Shown one piece after another: positions 34,442-45,392 of a DNA stretch of 64,000 nt. The stretch is taken from NCBI GenBank assembly GCA_965644315.1, contig CBFFRQ010000054.1, forward strand, positions 372,001 to 436,000, given 5' to 3'. A program made the translations under genes and the position numbers. Source of the DNA: Caecitellus pseudoparvulus (taxonomy: Eukaryota > Bigyra: Bicosoecida). Every line of letters begins with the position of its first letter. Positions within the stretch are counted from its first letter, which is position 1. The notes beneath the pieces are model-generated. The model ran no database searches, had not been told where the DNA came from, and worked only from the letters and a program-made list of their open reading frames with translations.

Positions 34442-35149
34442 ATGAAGCTGAACCTGGCCAACCCCGCCACCGGGGCCATGAAGGTCCTGAACATCGATGA
34501 CGAGAAGGTGCTCGTCAACTTCTACGACAAGCGCATGTCTCAGACCGTCCCCGGCGACATCCTGGGTGATGAGTTCAAGGGTTACGAGTTCAAGATCACC
34601 GGCGGAAACGACAAGCAGGGTTTCCCCATGATGCAGGGCGTCATGTCCGCCAACCGCGTGCGTCTGCTCATGTCCAAGGGCTTCTGCTACTACCGCCCCC
34701 GCCGCACCGGCGAGCGCAAGCGCAAGTCTGTCCGTGGCTGCATCGTCGGCCCCGACCTTGCCGTGCTCAACCTGCTGGTGACCCAGACCGGCGAGAGCGA
34801 GGTTGTCGGACTCACCGATGAGGCCAGCGCCCAGCCCGCCCGCCTCGGCCCCAAGCGTGCCAACCACATCCGTCAGCTGTTCAACCTGACCAAGGAGGAC
34901 GACGTCCGCAAGTACGTCATGTCCCGCGAGGTCAAGCAGAAGAACGGCAAGACCACCACCAAGCGCCCCAAGATCCAGCGCCTCATCACCCCCAAGACCC
35001 TCGCCCGCAAGCGCGCCCGCATGGCCGCCAAGGAGGCACAGCGCGTCAAGTCCATCAAGGAGGCTGAGGCGTACGAGGCCCTGCGCTCCAAGCGCCTTGC
35101 TGAGCGCAAGGAGCGCAAGAGCAGCCGCAAGAGCAGCCGCAAGGAGTAA
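34442..35149 (+). CDS. RPS6: 40S ribosomal protein eS6
   Basis: An uninterrupted 235-aa frame starting [11 protein letters not shown], with the eS6 core blocks [33 protein letters not shown] and [17 protein letters not shown], then PKIQRLITP. The C-terminus ends in a basic helix with Ser repeats ([11 protein letters not shown]), the position of the S6-kinase phosphosites in other eukaryotes. Codon use is extremely biased to C- or G-ending codons (AAG, CTG, GAC), stronger than in the neighbours, as expected of a very highly expressed gene. No intron interrupts the coding region. Confidence 0.98.
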   Translation: MKLNLANPATGAMKVLNIDDEKVLVNFYDKRMSQTVPGDILGDEFKGYEFKITGGNDKQGFPMMQGVMSANRVRLLMSKGFCYYRPRRTGERKRKSVRGCIVGPDLAVLNLLVTQTGESEVVGLTDEASAQPARLGPKRANHIRQLFNLTKEDDVRKYVMSREVKQKNGKTTTKRPKIQRLITPKTLARKRARMAAKEAQRVKSIKEAEAYEALRSKRLAERKERKSSRKSSRKE

Positions 35150-35470
35150 ATTTGCGTTGCACTCTTCACAGCAATGCATTGATTGGAGGTTCACGTGGCT
35201 CCTTCCCAGGCAGGGATGCCGATGGCGGAAATGCTCAGAGACCATCGAGCTAAGAGTGACTTGGGACTGATGGATGGCTTGGAGCTGAAGCAAAGGAGTC
35301 TGGCAGGTGAGTCATGGGCATGGCTGAGCTCAAAACAGCGAACACATCTTGGACGTGCAGTGAAGACAGACTGCCGATCCTCCGATGACACTGCGCTGAG
35401 CCTCCTTTGCTGTTTTGCAGACTAGGGTGTCGGAGTGAGCGGGAAGTGCGGAAACTGCATCCACCACGCC
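35150..35470. other. Intergenic gap between eS6 and first ankyrin gene
   Basis: About 320 bp with no gene; it should contain the eS6 3' UTR and the ankyrin gene's promoter. Base composition begins to drop in GC here, marking the left edge of the unusual 35-41 kb stretch. Confidence 0.4.
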
Positions 35471-36400
35471 ATGGCTGATGGCAGCGACAGTGAGTCAGTG
35501 GTGGGGCGATGGAAGGCTGCATGCGACGGGGAGCAGGTAGATGTATTGCTGAGCATACTTGAGAGGTGCGGTGGTGGTGCGGGTGTGGGTCTGGAAGGAC
35601 TGTCAAGGGAAGAGACGACCGCTGGCTTCATGGTTGCTTGTAAAACGGGACACGCTGGACTGCTGCGTGAGCTGCTGGCGCTGGCAGGGGATCTTGCAGT
35701 GGATGTGCATGTGGGCCCGGAGGACTGTCCTGAGGCAGGGTTTCGGTTCGCCTGCCAGAATGGACACGTGGATGTGGTTCGGGAGCTCTTGTCATTGACG
35801 GGGGATCGAGCCGTGGATGTGCACGCAGGGCTTGGGAGCGATCCTGAGTATGGCTTCCGGCTTGCCTGTGTGAACGGACATGTGGACGTGGTGCGCGAGC
35901 TGCTCAAGCTCAGCGATGAACGGGAAGTGGACGTGCATGCTCCCTTCTGGGGCGAGCCTGAGGCTGGCTTCCTCGGTGCCTGCGAGAAGGGGCACGTGGA
36001 TGTTCTGAGAGAGCTCCTCGCGTTGAGCGGGCATCGAGAAGTTAATGTGCATGTAGGGTCTGGTGGCACGCCAGAGGCTGGCTTCCTGGCTGCCTGTCAG
36101 TTTGGACACACTGATGTGGTTCGAGAGCTGTTGGCCCTGAGCGGGCACCGTGAAGTAGACGTCCACGTACAAGACTGGGGCGTTCCAGAAATTTGCTTTC
36201 GACGGGCCTTTCAGAATGGGCATGCAGGTGTGCTGCGTGAGCTGTTGGGCCTCACTGGCCATCGAGCCACCCCCATGCAGACACGCCTTGAGGTAGGGGA
36301 GGGGGCTGTGCAGCCGGCCAAGGACGCGGTGTGGGCCGGCACGAGCACTCGACAGGGTCGCGTGGCCATGCTGCTGCTGCGGGCTTCTCGAACGGCCTAG
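35471..36400 (+). CDS. Ankyrin-repeat-like protein (copy 1, intact)
   Basis: An intact 309-aa frame from the ATG at 35471 (MADGSDSESVVGRWKAAC). It contains about seven degenerate ankyrin-like repeats of about 36 residues with the core GHVDVVRELL and a repeated DVHAG-type turn (for example PEAGFRFACQNGHVDVVREL). It ends in a non-repeat tail (GTSTRQGRVAMLLLRAS). Repeats are longer and more regular than classical 33-residue ankyrin units. Likely a protein-interaction scaffold with partner unknown. A diverged paralogue lies in inverted orientation at 39112-40443. Codon use is less GC-biased than in the flanking housekeeping genes. Confidence 0.8.
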   Translation: MADGSDSESVVGRWKAACDGEQVDVLLSILERCGGGAGVGLEGLSREETTAGFMVACKTGHAGLLRELLALAGDLAVDVHVGPEDCPEAGFRFACQNGHVDVVRELLSLTGDRAVDVHAGLGSDPEYGFRLACVNGHVDVVRELLKLSDEREVDVHAPFWGEPEAGFLGACEKGHVDVLRELLALSGHREVNVHVGSGGTPEAGFLAACQFGHTDVVRELLALSGHREVDVHVQDWGVPEICFRRAFQNGHAGVLRELLGLTGHRATPMQTRLEVGEGAVQPAKDAVWAGTSTRQGRVAMLLLRASRTA

Positions 36401-39111
36401 CTGCTCAGTCTGCTTCCTGTGCATTCCTCAGGCCACCATTAGCACTGGATCCCTGCAATACACAGCTGATTTCTCAATACAAGGGCTTGCATGGCCGCCT
36501 CTGGCACACAACGCGTCCAACGTACTGCCACCTCCATGAAGGAAGGTCCATGAATGAGGGTGTGTTTCTACACCCATGGCCGGGTGGGGATTCTCAAACC
36601 ACTCTTCGTGGGAATGCAGTGTAGTCCAGGCTCCGCACCCCTGCGATATGTTCACGTTGGCCAAGACGCTTGCGGCCTTTGCTTGAGTCGGTGGCAATGA
36701 GACAAGAAGTACATACTCTCCGTGCATTGTGGTGAGAGTTAAAAGGCGCTCAAGTTCAATCGACGAACTTGCTCGAGCTTGACTCTGACCCAACTTGCAC
36801 GAAAAGTGGGGGCCAGTAGAGAGAGAAGCCTCTATCGATTGAAGCAAGTGAAGAAGAAGCAAAAAGCAGGAAAGGCGACGAAAACGCAGCTGCATGCTCC
36901 CCAATGAAACGTATTCCTTCCGTCTTGAAATGTGGCCCTTGTACAAAGGCGCCACAAGGGATGAAAGTTGATGATTGTGTCGGGACGAATGTGGGCTTCA
37001 TGCCAAGAGGAGAAAACCCTTGCATGGAAACGCACTACAAAACTGGTGTTGCTTGTCCGCGCTGCAGAGGACATACGTCGCGCAAAGTCTCGAACATTTG
37101 TGCACTGCATGGATTCAAAATTGTTGCTCACAATCACAGCTGAAGGTATTCCTCAGTCCAGCACAGACTTCAAAGAAGCACCCTTCAAATTCATGCGTGG
37201 CATGCTCTTGCCATATCAATAAAGTTCTGGTTCAACAAAAGAGGGCTGCTAGAAAATTATATGTGTCTCGATTTTCTCTCATTAAAGCTGTTCCGCGCGA
37301 AAGCCCATTGAGCTACAACATTGCCATGCGCAACTCATCAACAAGAATACAGATGCGACCTCTCGACACAAATGAACGACTCCAATCGACATATATCTTG
37401 AATGTATGTTCAGGGCAGATCTTCCAAGCAAGCTCTGATGAGGCCTTATTCGATTGGTCGTCAAATTGAGTGTAAGCAGCAATTTCCTTCCCCACATTTT
37501 CCCTCTGAAATGACGAAAATCCGCTCGCAGAAGTCATTTTTGTCGTTCCATTCTCCTTCATCCGCAATGCGTACCAGCATAAGTTCTCGTTTATTTAAAC
37601 GCTTCAAGCGGTCGTGCTTGGTGGAGTGAGATAAAATGTTCATGCGGCACAGTGTAAAACAAAGGAAGAACTGCATCACATTGCAGCAACGCACAAAACG
37701 TGACTCCTCATGTGCTACCCCACAGCCATCCATAAAGCCTCTGCTGTATTGGAGGTGAAAGGAAGAGTGATTCTTTTCATGCAAAGACTTCCCTTACTCA
37801 TTTTCAGAGAATCTGGCTCATGAGAACTCAAGGATCTTCTGCCTCAAGCACCACAAGAAGCACTCCATACTTTCATTCCTAAAGCAAGCTGCCTTGCGTT
37901 CCTCTCAGTTTTGCGTCTTTAATTACATGAAGAGGTTCCCACATGTTTATGTGTGGGGAGGAATTGTCATTGCTTCGGCTCTGGTGCAAAAGTTGCAGGT
38001 GACGGATGGGTTGTACTTCAAAACGTAGTGTAGATTTTTGATCGGTTTTCAGATGAGATTTATGTCTGCCCATCTTTGCTTGAGGACGAGTCCGAGTTGT
38101 TTGCAGCAGGTTCCCGACAAAATGAAGCACTCTCAAGCAGATGTGAACGCTGCTGGCTCCTCGTAGTCAAGTGATGCCGACTTCTTTGATGAAACTTGTT
38201 ATCTCTTCGTATCATCTTCGCAGCCAACGCTCAAAATTGAACTGGACCGGTTAGGACTATGCGCGGAGTTTCCACTGATTGACCATTTCCTTGAGTTTCT
38301 GTACAAGCTCAAAAATAAACGCAAAATCTGCTTTGTTATTTCTGAGCAAGCGTTGAAGACAAAAGTTTGTTCATCGAGGCATGCACCGTGTTCTATCAAG
38401 AGGAGGAGTGAGTCCTTTCGCCATCTGTTTCCACCAGCACAGTATTTGCGCGTTCGATTTCTCTCATGCACTGGACGGTATCTCGAATGACTTTGCTTTC
38501 ACTTACCAGGGAAAAGATACTGCAGTTGGGTTTATGTCATCAGATCGTGTGACTTGGGTTCTTGTACAAGACTCAGACTTCATACTTGCATTTGAGTCAT
38601 TCTGCTTGGGAGAAGACTTGAGGTGTCGAGCGGGTAATGTGATGCAAAGGAGTCAATTAAGCCGTGCCCTTTGCTCTAACAATGCGCAGATCGGGTTTGT
38701 AAAGTTCTGTGAGAAAAGTGCCGTTTTCCTGGGACTTGCAGCCCATGGTTTTTCCGGGCGAGGTTTGCCCGAGGTGCATTCTGTGTGATTGTTGAGCGCA
38801 AAGCGGGCCAAAAGCTTTCCTCACGCCAATGTCCTGTATTGGCAGAATTGCCACCCTCTTTCGCAGAGGCCACGAGTCCAACTTACCAGTTGAAGACCCA
38901 GCTCTGGCGTGAAGCCATAGCAACAGTGCATTTCTGCAAGAAGGGTCACGCATAGCCGAACTCTGCAAGAGGTGGGGGGAACGGCCTCTGTGGTGAACCC
39001 GCCTTTCTGGTAGAATCAACACTTTGGACGTCATGAAGGAACGCACTTGCCCAGTTGTGGATACCACAGCTGTGTTGCAGGAGGCCAGTGGACAGGACGT
39101 ATCCCGGGTGG
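36401..39111. other. AT-richer segment with no convincing gene, between inverted ankyrin copies
   Basis: About 2.7 kb in which all frames are short. The longest, such as 38381-38788 (+) and 37461-37784 (-), have no recognisable domain and are Ser/Phe/Cys-rich, as chance frames in AT-rich DNA usually are. GC content is visibly lower than in the rest of the window, most clearly at 36700-38700. I looked for tRNA, 5S, U1/U2/U4/U5/U6 core sequences and tandem repeats and saw none. The outermost bases beside both ankyrin stops share short similarity (CTGCAAYACACAGCTG), so the duplication reaches slightly into the flank. Confidence 0.5.
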
Positions 39112-40443
39112 CTAGGCTGGTCGAGAAGCCCGCAGCAGCAGCATGGCACTGCGTCCCTGCCGCGTGCTGGTGCCGTGCCAAGCAGCATCCTTGGCCGGCT
39201 GCACAGCCACCTCCCCAGCGGCAAGTCGAGACTGCAGTGGAATGGCTCGATGTCCGGTGAGGCCTAGCAGCTCACGCAGCACACCCACCTGTCCTGTTGC
39301 GCATGCACGTCGAAAGCCGTACTCGGGTTTACCCTCAGGACCAGCATGCACGTCCACCTCACGATGCCCACTCAGAGCCAACAGTTCGCGGACCACATCC
39401 GAATGCCCTCTCTCACAGGCAACATCGAAGCTATACTCAGGCCAGCCCCACGTCCCGGCATGCATCTCGAAGCCAAGGTGGAAGTAACCCTCAAGATCAA
39501 ACGAGTCCGTCGACGCATGCACATCCACCTCGCGATGCTCATCTAGAGCCAGCTGCTCACGAATCGCATCCAAGTCCTCGTTCCCCAAAGGGGTCAGGAA
39601 GCTTTTCTCCAACTCGTGCCAATCCCCAACATGCACATCCACCTCACGATGCCCAGTCAGCGCCAGCAGCTCACGCACCACATCAATGTGCCCATTCATG
39701 CAGGCAGCTCGGAAGCCAGCCTCAGGCCTGCCCTCAGGACCAGCGTGCACGTCCACCTCGCGGTGCCCGGTCAATGCCAGCAGCTCCTTCACCACATCAA
39801 TGTGCCCGAAATGGCAGGCAGCTCGGAAGCCAGTCTCAGGCCTGCCCTCAGGCCCTGCATGCACATCCACCTCGCGATGCCCTGTCAATGCCAAGAGCTC
39901 ACGCACCACATCGATGTTCCCATGCTCGCAGGCAAGTCGGAAGCCAGCCTCAGGCACGCCCCCAGCTCCAGCATGTACATCCACCGCACGGTCACCCGTG
40001 AGGGCCAGCAGCTCGCGCACCACATCCAGGTGTCCATTGCGACATGCCCATTGAAAGCCTTGCTCGGCCATGCCGTTGACTCCTGCATGTACGTCCACTG
40101 TCCGCTCACCGCCCAACGCAAGCAGCTCACGCACAACAGCCAAGTGCCCGTTCTGGCACGCATATCGGAAGCCAGCCTCAGCCCCATGCTGGTCTTCCGC
40201 GTGTACATCCACGGCAAGCTCACCCTCCAACCCCAACAACTCGCACAACAATCCAACGTGTCCTTTCTTGCAGGCAGCCCAAAGGCCAGCCGTCCTATCA
40301 GCACGAGACAATCCTGCTTACAGCGCGCCCAAACCACCCCCACTGCACTCCTGCAGCATGCTCAGCAGCACATCTACCTGCTCATCAAAGCATGCAGCCT
40401 GCCATCGACCCACCACTGGCTGACTGCCGCTGTCGTCAGCCAT
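39112..40443 (-). pseudogene. Ankyrin-repeat paralogue (copy 2) with an in-frame stop
   Basis: From the ATG at 40443 the frame matches copy 1 (MADDSGSQPVVGRWQAAC), but it meets TAA at 40320-40318 after 41 codons; the same frame then stays open to 39112. The remainder has about ten repeats (GHIDVVRELLALTGHREVDV is the core) and the same C-terminal tail as copy 1 (GTSTRQGRSAMLLLRAS). No ATG follows the stop until well into the repeats. Copy 1 has no stop here; copy 2 carries one extra codon at the site. A 27-nt GTAAGC...GATAG stretch could in principle be removed in frame, but every other intron here is at least 62 nt. Best read as a recently inactivated gene, a truncated-product gene or a sequence error. 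Confidence 0.6.
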
Positions 40444-40856
40444 GGCGTGGTGGGGTTGCGTATGGCGCAAGTGCTGCCGCCAAGCAGCTCACCTGCACAG
40501 CAGCACAGGCGGCACAGCACAGAATGACAAGAGTAACCAATATCCGATGTACAATGCAGGGTGAAGATTTGGGTGTTAGTTTTGACGCAGCTCCGACAAT
40601 GTCGCACCTGCCTGGACTGCATTGCTGCTAAACCTTCTCGCATCCATGCAAACGTGCTCCAACACAGCGCCTCCAAAGCGTGCTGGGGCGACTTTTCCAA
40701 GGAACCCGACCTCATCCAACACTTTTATGGCCACAAGCATGCACCGACAGACACCACGGCTCCCCAGCCGTTTCCAGCATCCCGAGCGCTGTCTCGCTCT
40801 CCAATTCCACAAGTCACAAAGTGATAGACGCAGTAAAGTGCACGTACTTATGAAAT
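40444..40856. other. Intergenic, copy-2 ankyrin promoter to tRNA-Lys
   Basis: About 410 bp with no frame resembling a protein. AT content rises toward the tRNA. Nothing specific was identified. Confidence 0.4.
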
Positions 40857-40929
40857 ACCTTGCTAGCTCAGTTGGTAGAGCGTACGACTCTTAATCGTAC
40901 GGTCACGGGATCGAGACCCGTGTGAGGTG
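40857..40929 (+). tRNA. tRNA-Lys (anticodon CTT)
   Basis: A 73-nt cloverleaf can be folded completely. The acceptor stem is ACCTTGC with GTGAGGT (two G-U pairs), the D arm GCTC...GAGC, the anticodon stem TACGA/TCGTA with loop CTCTTAA, the T stem ACGGG/CCCGT with loop ATCGAGA, and the discriminator base is G. CCA is not encoded and there is no intron. The A box (TAGCTCAGTTGG) and B box region (GGGATCGAGACCC) are present. T54 is replaced by A, slightly unusual. Confidence 0.93.
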
Positions 40930-40930
40930 C

Positions 40931-40936
40931 TTTTTT
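40931..40936 (+). terminator. RNA polymerase III T-run terminator
   Basis: Six T residues begin two bases after the tRNA discriminator base, as expected for pol III termination. Confidence 0.8.
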
Positions 40937-41041
40937 GTTCATCCCTAAAAATCTCCCGTTTTCGCTCCAAGTACGAGCTGCACCAGCTTCATGCGCATTT
41001 GTGTTACAAGCTGTGCACTTTTCGCATGTATTTGATCGTTT

Positions 41042-41674
41042 TTATGAATCTTTGTCGCCAGTCGCTGTTCCTTCGCGCTTGTCCGGCGCAGGGGCAGGCG
41101 ATCCGCTGCCACAACACGTTGGCTGCGGCGATGCCTTCCGGCCCGCATACTGTGCGCCAAGCAGCAGGGCAGCTCCAGATATGGCGGCTGGTGCATGGAG
41201 GGAGTGTGGTACCAGGCAAGGCATAGCTGCGATGGCACATGGTAGGTGGACAGCGGCGATCACGCCCATGCCTGTGAAGCCCGCCGCAGTCAGCACGCCC
41301 TGGCCGTGAGCCTTGTGCAAGCGGGCCAGAGACCACGCCCCAAAAGGGAGCACCAGTCCGAGGCTGCTGTACATGACCACCTCGTGGGCTGCAGCTTCGA
41401 GGCCTGGCGGCGCGAGGTTGCCGAGGACTGGTAGTGCGGCTGTCAGAGCCGGCAGCACTGTGCAGTTGACAGCGCACAGGGTCGCGGCAGCGGAGGCCAG
41501 CCAATCGACCTTATCGGGGCTCGCCTGGCTGGCGAAGTTGCTGCGTTGCCTGGTGTGCGTCGGGTGCGGGAGCAATTGCTTGCGTTGCGTCCCCGGCACA
41601 GCTCGCACCAGCACACTGCGCACTCGCTGCCGTGCCGCCCCCCGCGCCAGCCTTGAAAATGAGATAGGGTTCAT
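41042..41674 (-). CDS. MerC-domain-like small membrane protein
   Basis: A single exon of 210 aa. An Arg-rich, acid-free N-terminus (about 45 residues) suggests organelle targeting. Then come about four hydrophobic segments; the first is VDWLASAAATLCAVNCTVLP with the CxxxC pair typical of MerC-family proteins, and later ones include VVMYSSLGLVLPFGAW, GMGVIAAVHLPCAIAAM and ISGAALLLGAQYAG. The C-terminal tail has a CCGSG motif. Bacterial MerC moves Hg(II) across membranes; eukaryotic members are mostly uncharacterised. Transport of a soft metal is an inference. It is divergent from the SR-protein kinase gene. Confidence 0.65.
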   Translation of the reverse strand: MNPISFSRLARGAARQRVRSVLVRAVPGTQRKQLLPHPTHTRQRSNFASQASPDKVDWLASAAATLCAVNCTVLPALTAALPVLGNLAPPGLEAAAHEVVMYSSLGLVLPFGAWSLARLHKAHGQGVLTAAGFTGMGVIAAVHLPCAIAAMPCLVPHSLHAPAAISGAALLLGAQYAGRKASPQPTCCGSGSPAPAPDKREGTATGDKDS

Positions 41675-42068
41675 GCCAGTAGTGTGCTTCCAGCCTAGAC
41701 CCTGACCAGTTCACCGGGCAGCCTCGTGGCTGCAGCGCTTGTATTCCCACGCACACCGCCGCCGATACCGCACAGCACCAGACTCTTCAGCACGCGTCCC
41801 TGACAGCACCAACACCCATTCCGTAAGGTATGCGCGATTCGGACCATATGGAGAAATTGTGCGCGGGCGTGAGTTTTCACTCGTGTTGCGTTTTGGGTCG
41901 TTCATTGCGCTGTGCTTGTTTGCCGACCCTCGGCGAAATGTACGCCTCCACACTTGCAAGCGCGACAATGTGCGGAGGAAAGACCGATGCCCGCAATAAA
42001 ACCCACCAATGCCCCTTCACTACCTATTCCCTCTTCTTCCCCATAAGCTCGCTTTGACAACATCCGCC
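41675..42068. promoter_or_regulatory. Divergent promoter region, MerC-like / SRPK
   Basis: About 390 bp separate the two divergent start codons. The part from 41980 to 42065 is pyrimidine-rich and relatively AT-rich. No further motif was recognised. Confidence 0.35.
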
Positions 42069-44455
<2,387 letters not shown>

Positions 44456-44985
44456 GCCCTGTCCTTGGGGCTCGCATCGAACGGCAGCCAATTCACGTTC
44501 AAGTCGCTTTGGACTGGTGGCTGCGTGTCCTCCGTAGTCGGCAGAGGAGCGCTAGCAGGCGCTGCCGAGGCAGCCGAAGTAAGCAGTCCTTCATCTGGTG
44601 CTGGAGGCGTTGATGGTGTGCTTTCTGAATGCGAAGTTTGTGCCAGGCCCTCACGGGGCTCTTGTGCAAACAGGTGCACGTGCTGTGCCGGGCCACAGGC
44701 CAACGCGGCGCTCACTGCCAGCAGAACTGCTGCGCAGGCAACTGGACGAAGGTGTGCCTTGGCAATCCGGGTGGCTGCCTCGCCCCAACCGTGTTTTTGG
44801 GTGCCCCTGAGGGTTTTGGGCGTGCCGTGCTTGCTGGCGGATTTAGAGACAGCAACAGTGGCGCCCTGTGTCACTCTGCTCGAATGCAGCAGGTCTTCGG
44901 CCCTGGTAAAGAATCGCCACGGGCGGCCGGGAAAAAATTCACCGCTCTCAACAGATACAGATTCCCCGTGCCCTGGCTCCGTCAT

Positions 44986-45392
44986 GGTGAGCGCTTCAGG
45001 TGGTGGGAATGGGGCCAGCGAATGACTCTGGCGGTCCGGCGCTGATGCTCCTGCGTAGCCTGCAAACGCTCAACTGCAGTGGGCTCCGACGATACTCGTA
45101 CATCAATGAGGTGTAAATATGGGCAAGTGCTCTGCATCTTTGCCATGAACTTCATTTTGCGTGCATTGCCTTGGCGCTTTGCAACCCAGCCACTTGGCCT
45201 TCTCCGCAGCTGGCCATGCCGGAGGTGGCACCTGAGGCCGACGCACACATCTCAAGGAATGTACAAGTGCGCAACTCGTACTGGCAGGGCCACCGTGTCC
45301 CAGCTTGTCTGCACTGCCGCCTGGCACACCCTCTGGCAACGTGCCACACACTTTGCGCCAAGCCAGAGAAGCGTGCTGGGTTTACGCCCACC
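44986..45392. promoter_or_regulatory. Intergenic region upstream of kinesin gene
   Basis: About 400 bp with no recognisable gene. It would carry the kinesin promoter and, if the minus-strand frame at 44305-44985 is real, a divergent promoter. Confidence 0.3.

Noticed and set aside
38381-38788. 135-aa ORF in the AT-rich block as a gene
   Set aside because: No start context, domain, repeat or compositional support; similar to other chance frames nearby.
36700-38800. Spliceosomal snRNA, SRP RNA or 5S genes in the AT-rich block
   Set aside because: No core sequences (U6 ACAGAGA, U1 ACTTACCTG, U2 branch-site region, 5S box C) were seen.
40294-40320. 27-nt micro-intron removing the stop in ankyrin copy 2
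   Set aside because: Keeps frame and has GT-AG ends, but is far shorter than every other intron here, and the paralogue codes through the site. Kept only as an alternative.
35471-40443. Endogenous virophage or Polinton-like element
   Set aside because: The GC drop is suggestive, but no capsid, packaging ATPase, polymerase or integrase frame and no terminal inverted repeats beyond the ankyrin copies were found.
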